Below the pieces are notes generated by a model. The model was not told where the DNA came from and did no database searches. It saw only the letters and a program-made list of their open reading frames with translations. A stretch of DNA of 64,000 nucleotides. Origin: Planctomycetota bacterium. Its GTDB lineage: Bacteria > Planctomycetota > Planctomycetia > Planctomycetales > Planctomycetaceae. The number at the start of each line of letters is the position of its first letter. Within the stretch, counting starts at the first letter, position 1. Positions 26,988-35,053 of this stretch are shown here, in pieces. Where the stretch lies: assembly GCA_003388505.1 (NCBI GenBank), contig QQVO01000058.1, forward strand, positions 1 to 64,000, read 5' to 3'. Position numbers and translations under genes: made by a program.

Positions 26988-27425
26988 ATGAACGCCCCAT
27001 TGCAGACAACTGAACCGCAGACGGTTGCCGCAACGCAGCCGGTGATGTTTTTTGACGGAGTGTGCGGGCTGTGCAACCGCTCGGTCGATTTTGTGCTGGC
27101 GCGGGATACGCGGGGCGTGTTTTTGTACTCACCGTTGCAGGGAGAGACGGCGGAGCGACTGCTGACGGAGAACGATCGCCAGGAGTTGGGGACGCTGGTG
27201 CTGGCGGAGGGAGAGCAGCGATATCGGCGGTCGTCGGCCGTGGTGCGAATTTTGCTGAAGCTGGGGGGCGTTTGGAAACTTCTGGGGGCGCTCTTGTGGT
27301 GCGTGCCGAAACCGTTGCGTGATCTGGGTTACAGATGCGTGGCGGCGAATCGTTATCGTCTGTTCGGCAAGAAAGAGTTCTGTCGCATGCCGACACCGGA
27401 AGAGCAGGCGCGGTTTCTGCCTTGA
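26988..27425 (+). CDS. DCC family thiol-disulfide oxidoreductase (DUF393)
   Basis: A 145-residue protein from ATG 26988. The open frame extends to 26850, but homology begins at QPVMFFDGVCGLCNRSVDFV, which contains the DGxCxxC redox motif. Further landmarks are FLYSPLQGETA, SSAVVRIL and the C-terminal FGKKEFCRMPT. DCC proteins have a thioredoxin-like fold and probable thiol redox activity; substrates unknown. A flavoprotein gene follows on the same strand after a hairpin. Confidence 0.88.
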   Translation: MNAPLQTTEPQTVAATQPVMFFDGVCGLCNRSVDFVLARDTRGVFLYSPLQGETAERLLTENDRQELGTLVLAEGEQRYRRSSAVVRILLKLGGVWKLLGALLWCVPKPLRDLGYRCVAANRYRLFGKKEFCRMPTPEEQARFLP

Positions 27426-27481
27426 GCCGGAGGACCAGCGAAACAGCGGAGGACTCGAAGAATGGCGTCGGTTGCAAGATC

Positions 27482-27547
27482 CGGGAGGGCGAAGCTCCTG
27501 CTGAGCCGCGGTCGCTGAATCGGCTCGGCGGGAGCCGCGCCCTCCCG
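27482..27547 (+). repeat. 66-bp near-perfect hairpin between two redox genes
   Basis: Left arm CGGGAGGGCGAAGCTCC then TGCTGAGCCG; right arm CGGCTCGGCGGGAGC then CGCGCCCTCCCG; loop of about 12. The arms pair almost throughout. It lies 56 bp past the DCC gene and ends 27 bp before the flavoprotein start. Candidate processing or termination site; no T-run follows. Confidence 0.7.
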
Positions 27548-27574
27548 TGTTGATCCAACTCGGGGAGCGGCTCG

Positions 27575-28810
27575 TTGGCGGAACAACCGCACATCGCAAT
27601 CATCGGCGCCGGGCCGATCGGGTTGGAAGCAACGCTGTATGCGACGCAACGCGGGTATCGGGTGACCCTTTTCGAGCGGGGCGGAGTGGCGTCCCACGTG
27701 CGTCACTGGGGGCACGTGCGGCTCTTCAGTCCGTTCGGGATGAACAGTTCCGAGTGGGGCAGGGCGGCGCTGGCCGGGTCGGGAGTCGAACTGCCGGACG
27801 CAGACGCGTTGCTGACGGGGCGAGAGTTCATCGATGCGTATCTGCAGCCGCTGTCCGAGTTGCCGGCCGTCCGCGAGGCGCTGGAGCCGGATGTCGACGT
27901 GCTCAAGGTGAGCCGCGTTCATTTGACCAAGGGAGATCTGATCGGATCACCGGAGCGCGGACGTGATCCGTTTCTGCTGCTCGTGAATGATCGAGTCTCC
28001 GGCGAGAGGACCGAGCTTGCTGATATCGTGCTCGATTGCTCGGGCGTCTACCGGCATCACAACTGGCTCGGGAAGGGTGGGATTCCGTGTCCGGGTGAAT
28101 CGGATCGGGAGTACGAGATCGAGTACTTCCTGACTCGACGCGGCATCCAGACCGGCGATCAGAACTACCTGGAGAAGTATGGTGGAAAGTGGACGCTGGT
28201 CGTTGGAGGAGGGTATTCAGCGGCGACGTCTGTCGCGGAGTTGGCCGAGTTGGCGAATCGAGTGCCTGGTACGAAGATCGTCTGGGTCACTCGACATGAT
28301 GCGACGACTCCGATTCGACCGATTGAAGATGACTCACTTCCTGAGCGGGCGCGTCTGACTGCGGTGGCCAATGAGTTGGCTCTCGACGAGTCTTCGCCTG
28401 TCACCTGGATTCCGAGCAGCACGGTTCATCGACTGAATCGGCCCGAGACCGGATTCGGCTTTGAAGCAATGCTCGATTCACCCCCGGGACGGCCGTCGAA
28501 GGTCAACGTCGATGAGATCATCGCCAGCGTTGGCTATCGGCCGGATCGGTCACTCTACGAGGAGTTGCAGGTCCACGAATGCTATGCGACGCAGGGGCCG
28601 ATGAAGCTGGCGGCGAAGCTACTGGGGGAAACCTCGGCCGACTGCCTTGATCAGACTTCCCACGGCGCGAATGTGCTCCGGAACCCGGAGCCGAACTTCT
28701 TCATTCTCGGCGCGAAGAGCTACGGGCGGAACTCAAACTTCCTGATTCGCGCCGGGCTGCAGCAGATTGTGGATGTGTTCACGCTGATCGAACGGGAGAC
28801 GACAGACTGA
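27575..28810 (+). CDS. FAD/NAD(P)-binding oxidoreductase
   Basis: A 411-residue flavoprotein starting at TTG 27575, supported by a GGGGAG ribosome site 8 bases upstream. The FAD-binding GxGxxG is IAIIGAGPIGLEATLYATQRG (about residues 7-26); a second Rossmann motif, TLVVGGGYSAATSVAEL (about 200-216), probably binds NAD(P)H. The C-terminal part has SVGYRPDRSLYEELQVHE and ILGAKSYGRNSNFLIRAG. It resembles lysine/ornithine monooxygenase-like and thioredoxin-reductase-like enzymes; the substrate is unknown. Possibly works with the DCC protein upstream. Confidence 0.82.
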   Translation: MAEQPHIAIIGAGPIGLEATLYATQRGYRVTLFERGGVASHVRHWGHVRLFSPFGMNSSEWGRAALAGSGVELPDADALLTGREFIDAYLQPLSELPAVREALEPDVDVLKVSRVHLTKGDLIGSPERGRDPFLLLVNDRVSGERTELADIVLDCSGVYRHHNWLGKGGIPCPGESDREYEIEYFLTRRGIQTGDQNYLEKYGGKWTLVVGGGYSAATSVAELAELANRVPGTKIVWVTRHDATTPIRPIEDDSLPERARLTAVANELALDESSPVTWIPSSTVHRLNRPETGFGFEAMLDSPPGRPSKVNVDEIIASVGYRPDRSLYEELQVHECYATQGPMKLAAKLLGETSADCLDQTSHGANVLRNPEPNFFILGAKSYGRNSNFLIRAGLQQIVDVFTLIERETTD

Positions 28811-28887
28811 CAACAAGGGGGGCTTAACCTTGCAGGCTCCGAACGAGTAGAATCAGTCAGCGGACCCGATTGTCACAAGGAACTCCA

Positions 28888-29484
28888 ATGGCCAGCGCAG
28901 TTGATATCCGGCCGATGACGACGGAAGAGTTTCTCCAGCGCGATGCCGAAGCGCCAGAGGACGTGGTTCTGGAGTTGATCCGCGGAGAGCTTCGGGAGTA
29001 TCCCATGACTGTTCGCACGGCGGTGCATTCAATCTGCGTGAGTCGTTTCAGTCGCGAACTGCTCAACTGGTTGGACGAGCATCCGGAACGAAGCGGGGAT
29101 GTCGCGTGCGGTGAGGTGGGCTGCCGTATCGAGCAGGACCCCGATACGACAGTGGGGCTCGACGTGGCGTATTTTGAGGGGGTAACAGCAGACCTACAGT
29201 CTGGCGGAAGTCGCTATTTCGACGGCCCGCCCGTCATCGCAGTGGAGGTGCTGTCCCCCTCCGATACGCATGAGAGACTGAGCGAACGCATCCGTCTGTT
29301 GCTGACGGCCGGTACGAGGCAGGTCTGGGTGGCCGATCCTGAGTTCCGCACAGTGACTGTTCACCGCTCCGATGCGGAGCCGCAGTTGTTTGCAGCCGGC
29401 GCGACGCTGACCGGAACGCCGGAACTGGAAGGCTTCGAGTGCCGGGTGGAACGGTTGTTCAGCCGGGTCCGGGTCGGCGAGTAA
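28888..29484 (+). CDS. Uma2 family endonuclease-fold protein
   Basis: A 198-residue Uma2 (DUF820) protein; ATG 28888 has an AAGGAAC ribosome site, better than the TTG at 28870. It contains MTTEEFLQRD, then the PD-(D/E)XK-like core GLDVAYFEG...VIAVEVLSPSDTHERLSERIR and the RQVWVADPEFRTVTVHR strand. Nuclease activity is presumed from the fold only. Common in planctomycetes and cyanobacteria in many copies. Confidence 0.87.
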   Translation: MASAVDIRPMTTEEFLQRDAEAPEDVVLELIRGELREYPMTVRTAVHSICVSRFSRELLNWLDEHPERSGDVACGEVGCRIEQDPDTTVGLDVAYFEGVTADLQSGGSRYFDGPPVIAVEVLSPSDTHERLSERIRLLLTAGTRQVWVADPEFRTVTVHRSDAEPQLFAAGATLTGTPELEGFECRVERLFSRVRVGE

Positions 29485-29486
29485 AC

Positions 29487-29603
29487 GTGATTGTTCCGGA
29501 AAGAACACCGGCGATTGTCCGCGCGTCTCGCTCACTGATCCGGATCGGGTTGGAGGAGATGGTGGATCTGCTCGAGCGTACTGATCACGACGGGGACCAA
29601 TGA
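29487..29603 (+). CDS. 38-codon small ORF coupled to the DUF1963 gene
   Basis: GTG at 29487 opens a frame of 38 residues (VIVPERTPAIVRASRSLIRI ...) whose TGA (29601-29603) overlaps the ATG of the next gene (ATGA). The C-terminal half is acidic (LEEMVDLLERTDHDGDQ). The start lacks a strong ribosome site, so it may be read by coupling from the Uma2 gene two bases upstream. No family is recognised. Its place in front of a radical SAM operon makes it worth testing as a short peptide gene; it has no Cys, and no Gly-rich leader border. Confidence 0.35.
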   Translation: MIVPERTPAIVRASRSLIRIGLEEMVDLLERTDHDGDQ

Positions 29604-30511
29604 CAAACAATCATCGATTGATCAAATCCGACTCAAAGAAACACCATCCTGAACTCGATTTCGAGGCTCTTGAGGCGGTTTACGAGGACTCCCCGCGCAC
29701 CGAAAGGTTGTCGGGTGAGCAGATCAGCGGTCCCTTCGAAGTGTACTCCGTCGAGACGCTTCGCGATCGGCACGGGGTTCGCGTCGAACCGGCCGCAGCA
29801 TGCGATATCTTTGTTCTTGCAAAGGGAGAGCCGGAGGATCGCTCGCTGACGAAGGTCCGCGGAATTCCGTATTGGCCGGCACAAAACGCCTGGCCGCATT
29901 CAGAGTCGCAGAAGCCGTACCGATTCCTGGCTCAGTTCAATTTCGCCGATTCTCAGGATCTCGTAGGCGATATTCCTGGCGAGGTTCTTCTACTTCTGAC
30001 ACCCGATGTCGAAGACTGGCTGCAAGATGCTGAGGACAATCTGCGGTATGAGTGGGTGAGTATTACCGAAGACGATCTGGTCTCGCATGACGATTGGAAT
30101 GCGATCGCCGGTGAGGATCGAACTTCTTGGTACGGCGTCATTCATCGGACTGCAGACTATCCTGCTGCTTACGAAGGCGAGCCGTCGGTCTATGATCGGT
30201 TTCTGTCCATGAATGTTCGCCAGCCGTACAACCTGCCGGTCGTTGACGCGGTCAAGATTGGGGGAGTGCCGCACTGGATTCAGGGAGAAGACTCGCCGGG
30301 AGGACGCTTCCTCTGTCAACTGACGTCAGTGCAGGCTACTCCTGAGGTTCGATTTCCTTGGGTGAATGTCGAAACTCCGATGTCGATGAAGTTCCGCGAC
30401 ACTAACAGCATTTACTACGACGACAATTCTCTGTGCTTTTACGACATGGGAACGCTCACTGTGTTCCTCATGAAAGATGGAACGCTTCGAACGTGCTTTC
30501 AGTTCTACTGA
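29600..30511 (+). CDS. DUF1963 (YwqG-like) protein
   Basis: A 303-residue DUF1963 protein. Family blocks include KVRGIPYWPAQNAWPH, PYRFLAQFNFAD, KIGGVPHWIQGED and FRDTNSIYYDDN with GTLTVFLMKDG near the end. YwqG of Bacillus has a known fold but no settled function; members often lie near toxin-immunity loci. Here the next gene, a radical SAM enzyme, starts 7 bases after the stop, so they form an operon. Confidence 0.85.
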   Translation: MTNNHRLIKSDSKKHHPELDFEALEAVYEDSPRTERLSGEQISGPFEVYSVETLRDRHGVRVEPAAACDIFVLAKGEPEDRSLTKVRGIPYWPAQNAWPHSESQKPYRFLAQFNFADSQDLVGDIPGEVLLLLTPDVEDWLQDAEDNLRYEWVSITEDDLVSHDDWNAIAGEDRTSWYGVIHRTADYPAAYEGEPSVYDRFLSMNVRQPYNLPVVDAVKIGGVPHWIQGEDSPGGRFLCQLTSVQATPEVRFPWVNVETPMSMKFRDTNSIYYDDNSLCFYDMGTLTVFLMKDGTLRTCFQFY

Positions 30512-30518
30512 GGACTCG

Positions 30519-31412
30519 ATGCCTTTTGGTGACACCTCCCCGCGCGTCGCACTGACCGACCTCGACGAACTCTGGTTTCAGGTGTCGGGGACGTTGTGCA
30601 ACCTGGAGTGCACTCACTGTTTCATCAGTTGCAGCCCGAAGAACGACGCCTTCGGGTATCTCTCGCTGGAAACAGTCGAGCGGCGGCTGGAGGAATCCCG
30701 GTCGCTCGGCGTCAAGGAATACTACTTCACCGGCGGCGAGCCGTTCTTGAATCGCGAGATGGTTCCAATTCTGGAGAAGACGCTGGAGTATGGCCCGGCG
30801 ACCGTGCTCACCAATGGAACTGTGCTGAAACCCGAATGGCTCGAGCGGCTCCGCGCGGCCGAGGAGGCGTCGACCTATTGTCTGGAGTTTCGCGTCTCGA
30901 TCGATGGGCCGACGCCGGAGATCAACGATCCGATTCGTGGCGAGCGGACGTTCGAACGCGCGATGAAGGGAGTCGCACTGCTGGTCGAGTACGGCTTTCT
31001 CCCGATCATCACGATGACCCGCACCTGGGACGAACGCGATGACGGTGAGATCCTGGGGGACTTTCGCAACGTGCTGGCCGAGCACGGCTACACGCGGGCC
31101 CGTCTGAAGGTGCTGCCGCGGCTGAAGATCGGAGCGGAAGCGCAGCGGACATGCGGCTACGAACCGTATGAGCGAGTGACGCCCGAGATGATGGAGGATT
31201 ACGACTCGAGCCAGCTCATTTGCAGTCACAGCCGGATTGTGACCGACCGCGGCGTACACGTCTGCCCGATATTGATTGATTCGCCCGACTCACTGATGGG
31301 AGCGACGCTCGAAGAGAGTCTCACGCCTTATCCGCTCCGACACGGCGCCTGCTATACTTGCTACCTGTATGGGGCGATCTGCACGAATCCGTCGGCAGGC
31401 GCACGAGAATAG
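30519..31412 (+). CDS. Radical SAM enzyme with C-terminal cysteine cluster
   Basis: A 297-residue radical SAM protein from ATG 30519 (GAGGA ribosome site). The [4Fe-4S] motif is CNLECTHC (C-x3-C-x2-C) near residue 27-34, preceded by LWFQVSGT and followed by EYYFTGGEPFLN. The C-terminal region has further cysteines in LICSHS, VHVCPIL and GACYTCYLYGAIC, a pattern like a shortened SPASM/twitch domain that could bind auxiliary clusters. SPASM enzymes modify peptides or proteins. No classic RiPP precursor is visible. Part of the operon 29600-32694. Confidence 0.85.
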   Translation: MPFGDTSPRVALTDLDELWFQVSGTLCNLECTHCFISCSPKNDAFGYLSLETVERRLEESRSLGVKEYYFTGGEPFLNREMVPILEKTLEYGPATVLTNGTVLKPEWLERLRAAEEASTYCLEFRVSIDGPTPEINDPIRGERTFERAMKGVALLVEYGFLPIITMTRTWDERDDGEILGDFRNVLAEHGYTRARLKVLPRLKIGAEAQRTCGYEPYERVTPEMMEDYDSSQLICSHSRIVTDRGVHVCPILIDSPDSLMGATLEESLTPYPLRHGACYTCYLYGAICTNPSAGARE

Positions 31413-31421
31413 GAGGTTGCG

Positions 31422-31775
31422 ATGGGCGTCACCTATATTGAGGGAACGGTCACCGGTTCGAATGCCAAACAAGAGGCGGTGCGTTTCCTTGTTGATAGCG
31501 GGGCACAGTACACGTTGTTGCCGGAAGCGACCTGGAAGGCAATCGATCTCACGCCGAAGCGCCGGCAGGCATTCTCATTGGTGGACGGTACGGTCATTGA
31601 GAGAGACATGTCGGAGTGTATCCTGACCCTGCCACAGGGAGAGGGCCACACACCGGTGATTCTTGGGGAACCTGGCGATGATCAACCGCTGCTGGGAGTC
31701 ATCACGCTTGAGGAGTTGGGGCTCGTGCTCAACCCGTTCAGTCGCACACTGCAGCCGATGCAGATGATGCTGTGA
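31422..31775 (+). CDS. Retropepsin-like (clan AA) aspartic protease
   Basis: A 117-residue single-domain aspartic protease. The catalytic DSGA is in FLVDSGAQYTLLP (Asp near residue 24), and the family's second hydrophobic-Gly strand is LLGVITLEELGLVL. It must act as a dimer, as retropepsins do. No transmembrane segment. It starts 9 bp after the radical SAM gene and ends 4 bp before the phosphoesterase gene. Bacterial members are poorly understood; maturation of a co-encoded peptide is one possibility. Confidence 0.85.
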   Translation: MGVTYIEGTVTGSNAKQEAVRFLVDSGAQYTLLPEATWKAIDLTPKRRQAFSLVDGTVIERDMSECILTLPQGEGHTPVILGEPGDDQPLLGVITLEELGLVLNPFSRTLQPMQMML

Positions 31776-31779
31776 CGCT

Positions 31780-32694
31780 ATGTTTCGTGTGCCAGCCGTC
31801 GATCGTCCGGCACGCCACCAATCGCAATTTTCTCGCCTCATGACTCTGGCCTTCTTCGGCGGCGTCTACAACAACTACCTCGCACTCGAGGCGGCGATTC
31901 TCGATGCGCGGCGGCGCGGGGCGGAGCGGATGTTCTGTCTCGGCGATCTCGGCGCGTTCGGACCGCACCCGGATCGCGTGTTTCCGCTGTTGATCGACAA
32001 CGGCGTCGAGTGCATCCAGGGCAACTACGACAACTCGATCGGCAAAGACCTGAACGACTGCCAGTGCGGCTACACCGATCCGCGGGACAACTACTTCGCG
32101 CAGATCAGTTACGAGTACACATACGAAAGCACGAGCGAGCCAAACCGCCGCTGGATGCGGGACCTGCCGGGCGAACTGCGATTTGAGATCGACGGCGTGC
32201 GGTTTCTCTTGTGTCATGGCAGCCCGCGGAAAACCAACGAGTTCCTGTGGGAATCGACGACGAGCACGCAGTTTCTGGAAAAGCTGGCCCGTGAGTACGA
32301 CGCGGACGTGATCCTGGGAACGCACACGGGAATTCACTGGGTGAGACAGTGGAGGGCGGAGAGCGGTGAGTTGAATGATGGAAGCGCCGGCGGTCAGGGA
32401 GTGTTCGTCAATGTCGGCGTACTCGGCCGGCCGGAGAATGATGGGCGAACAAACGTGTGGTACACGCTGCTGAGGCTCGGCGGGGGGAGCGAATTCGGAA
32501 GTCGGAATGGCGAAGTCGGAGTTTCGCGGGTCGAAGTTGAATTCGTCCCGCTCGAGTATGATCACAACCGGCTGGCGCGTGAGATGGCCGAGGTGGGGCT
32601 GCCGGAAGAGTTCATCGAGACCATCCAGACCGGCTGGTGGACGACTTGCCTGGAGATTCTGCCCGGAAAAGAGCGTCGAAAAGGGCGATTCTGA
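31780..32694 (+). CDS. Metallophosphoesterase-like protein with a degenerate first metal motif
   Basis: A 304-residue calcineurin-like phosphoesterase fold (ATG 31780; ATG 31840 is an alternative). The usual DxHGN strand is replaced by FFGGVYNNYLAL, while GDLGAFGPHP, GNYDNSIG, CHGSPRKT and GTHTGIHW correspond to the GDxxDxG, GNHD, GHxH-type blocks. With the DxH pair missing, normal two-metal chemistry is doubtful. A Gly/Ser stretch (GGGSEFGSRNGEVGV) is encoded by DNA of dispersed-repeat type (near 32490-32530). Last gene of the radical SAM operon. Confidence 0.8.
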   Translation: MFRVPAVDRPARHQSQFSRLMTLAFFGGVYNNYLALEAAILDARRRGAERMFCLGDLGAFGPHPDRVFPLLIDNGVECIQGNYDNSIGKDLNDCQCGYTDPRDNYFAQISYEYTYESTSEPNRRWMRDLPGELRFEIDGVRFLLCHGSPRKTNEFLWESTTSTQFLEKLAREYDADVILGTHTGIHWVRQWRAESGELNDGSAGGQGVFVNVGVLGRPENDGRTNVWYTLLRLGGGSEFGSRNGEVGVSRVEVEFVPLEYDHNRLAREMAEVGLPEEFIETIQTGWWTTCLEILPGKERRKGRF

Positions 32695-32821
32695 ACATCG
32701 AATTCTCGATTTTGGCTAACCTTGAAGCCTTAAGTACGAATAATGACCCGGCGAACCGCGCAGCGTCAGCTCGCGGATCAGCGATCGTGCACCCATCATC
32801 CAGCAATCGGAGGAGACGCAG

Positions 32822-33514
32822 ATGCAGCTTGTCCTGCTGACCGCACTCCTGGCGGGCGGCGGTACGGCCGACGCCGAGCCGGGTTTCGATAACGCAGCCG
32901 ACGCGGCCGCCGTCATCGCACCCCAACTCCAGACCGGGACGCTGATCTTCAGCGAAGGGGACTGCCTCGCGATCAAGGCGTATTCCGCCGGACCGTTTAC
33001 GCATGTGGCGGCGGTCGTGATACGAGGTGATGAGCCCTGGGTCTATGACTCGATGAACGGCGTCGGCGTCCGGAAGCTGACGCTCGAACGGTATCTGGCG
33101 TCGCAGGTTCCGGATGAGATCCACCTGTTTCACCCATCGCGGCGGCTGACTGATGAGGAGTCGCGCGAGCTGGAAACCGCACTGGAGGACCGGCTGGGAA
33201 CGCCCTATGCCGTGATGCATCATGTCACCGGGAACCGCTCCGAGAAGGGGGTTCATTGCGCAGAGTACGTCACCGATGCGCTGATGTCGGTCGGTCTGAT
33301 CCGCGCAGAACGTCCGCCGAAGGTCTCCCCGGCGAGTCTGGCGGAGGGAATCACAAAGAACGAGATCTACACCAACGGCGTCACAATTCAGGTGGCGCGT
33401 CCCGAGCCGACGCCGCCGGACGATGCGAGCTGGTGCGGGCGGATGTGGTTCGACACGAAGCTCTGCTGCACGCGCTGTTGCGACCAATTGACGGGGTGGT
33501 TCCTCTGCCGGTAG
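32822..33514 (+). CDS. Exported YiiX/YebB-like NlpC/P60-fold cysteine hydrolase
   Basis: A 230-residue protein with short signal peptide (cleavage near ADA-EP), GGAGGAG-type ribosome site, and permuted papain fold. The histidine is in AGPFTHVAAVV, the catalytic cysteine in GVHCAEYVTDAL (Cys near 147), and the polar residue after LGTPYAVMHHV. The family hydrolyses amide or ester bonds in peptidoglycan or lipids. The C-terminus is Cys-rich (CGRMWFDTKLCCTRCCDQ), unusual and perhaps disulfide-bonded or metal-binding. It has its own start 127 bp after the phosphoesterase gene. Confidence 0.82.
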   Translation: MQLVLLTALLAGGGTADAEPGFDNAADAAAVIAPQLQTGTLIFSEGDCLAIKAYSAGPFTHVAAVVIRGDEPWVYDSMNGVGVRKLTLERYLASQVPDEIHLFHPSRRLTDEESRELETALEDRLGTPYAVMHHVTGNRSEKGVHCAEYVTDALMSVGLIRAERPPKVSPASLAEGITKNEIYTNGVTIQVARPEPTPPDDASWCGRMWFDTKLCCTRCCDQLTGWFLCR

Positions 33515-33572
33515 TGTCTCTCAGGAGTCGATTCACCGCAGATTCACAACCGCCCGACGACGCAACGGTCTC

Positions 33573-34973
33573 ATGCTCTCCAGGTGCTGCCTCACGGCCG
33601 TCGTCTGTCTGTTCGCCGCCTGCTCTTCGGTGCTTGCGGACGAAACAGCATCTCTGCCGTTGCTGTTTCGCGATGCGGACGACGTTGAAGGCGACACTTA
33701 CGGACGTATCGAATTCCGGGCGAATCCTTTGCGGGATCTGGGCCGCGCGGAGAATTATCCGCCGTACGTGGATGCCGGCTGCTTCGTGCCGCGCGAGGCG
33801 GGCGGGTTCTGGATGTACGGGTGGACGAACTTTTCCGACGCGGGGGAGTTCAGCGAGACCAACCCGCTGCGTGTGATTCGCTGCTGGACGGTCGACGGAC
33901 AGTCGTTTCACGATCCGGAGACGGTCTTCTCCGAGACGGGACAACGCTGGCTGGGGTATGCGAACATCGTGCATCGTCCGGCGGACGGCGCGATGTTCCT
34001 GTTCGCGTGGTCACGCGGGAGTCCGGGAGCGGCCGTCCACGTGTATTCGAGCAAAGACGGTTCGAGTTGGGAGCGCCGCGCCTCGCCCGCCTACACCGAC
34101 CACGACGCCTGCTTTTTCTTGTGGTCTGAAGAGACAGAACGGTTCGTCAACTTCCAGACGACCTACCAGCGATGGGACAAGCGTTACCCGGACAACATCG
34201 GCGGCCGCATCCGGCGCGTGCTGAGCCTGCGAACCAGCGCCGACGGCGTGGCCTGGGAACCCGACCTGAATGTCGGTTTCTCGGGCCCGTATCGAAGCGC
34301 CGACGAATTGATCGTTCCGGATGAGAACGACCCTCGGGAACTGGAGTTCTACCGGGTCGTCGTCTTTCCGGTGCAGGGCAAGCCTGCGGGGCTGCTCAGC
34401 CGGTATGCACCGTCGCCTCAGATCGCGAACACGCGGGAAGGGACGAAACACGGCCCGGGCCTGGGGGTGGAGTGGTTTTTCTGCCGGGAGGGCTGGCAGG
34501 TCCGCCGGCCGTATCGGGACACCGAGGCGCTTCCGGCTGAGCGTCCGTGGATGCCGCGACATGCACCCTTGGAAGTCGATAGGACGCTCCGCTTCTACAA
34601 TCCGCACGATCAACGAGTTGTCGGAATCCGGAGCGACCGGGTGTTTCATGCGTACTGCCGGGCGAATGGAGAATTTTCCACGCCGAGTTTCAAAATGCAG
34701 GCGTCCGGCCTGTCGATCAATGTCGATGCGGACGCCTACGATTCCTACGTCATGGTCGAAATCCAGGACTCCGCCGGCGAAGTCATCGACGGATTCGAGA
34801 AGGAGAGGTGCGTGTGGAAGGGAACCGATTCTCGAAACCTGCGGCTGGAATGGAACGGCCAATCAGCCGCCCGTCTGACGGGCGAAGTCGTTCGGCTGCG
34901 GGTTTATCTGCGAAACGCCGCGGTGTACAGCGTTCGCACGGCTTCTGCCGCTGCCTCTGATCTCGGGGAGTAG
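33573..34973 (+). CDS. Secreted beta-propeller protein, glycoside-hydrolase-like
   Basis: A 466-residue exported protein (signal MLSRCCLTAVVCLFAACSSVLA, cleavage near VLA). Repeated blade-like segments (GFWMYGWTNFSD, WLGYANIVHRPADGAMFLFA, HVYSSKDGSSWER, VLSLRTSADGVAWEP) suggest a five-bladed propeller as in GH43/GH32 or sialidase-like proteins. A C-terminal beta-sandwich follows (about 345-460). Catalytic acids cannot be assigned from sequence alone. Probably binds or cleaves a polysaccharide. Confidence 0.7.
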   Translation: MLSRCCLTAVVCLFAACSSVLADETASLPLLFRDADDVEGDTYGRIEFRANPLRDLGRAENYPPYVDAGCFVPREAGGFWMYGWTNFSDAGEFSETNPLRVIRCWTVDGQSFHDPETVFSETGQRWLGYANIVHRPADGAMFLFAWSRGSPGAAVHVYSSKDGSSWERRASPAYTDHDACFFLWSEETERFVNFQTTYQRWDKRYPDNIGGRIRRVLSLRTSADGVAWEPDLNVGFSGPYRSADELIVPDENDPRELEFYRVVVFPVQGKPAGLLSRYAPSPQIANTREGTKHGPGLGVEWFFCREGWQVRRPYRDTEALPAERPWMPRHAPLEVDRTLRFYNPHDQRVVGIRSDRVFHAYCRANGEFSTPSFKMQASGLSINVDADAYDSYVMVEIQDSAGEVIDGFEKERCVWKGTDSRNLRLEWNGQSAARLTGEVVRLRVYLRNAAVYSVRTASAAASDLGE

Positions 34974-35053
34974 CCGTTCGGCGGTTCAGGACAAGCCACA
35001 GAGTTCGCGGCTGTGACCTTGCCGGCGTGTGTGCACGGGTTCTGCGATCTTGT

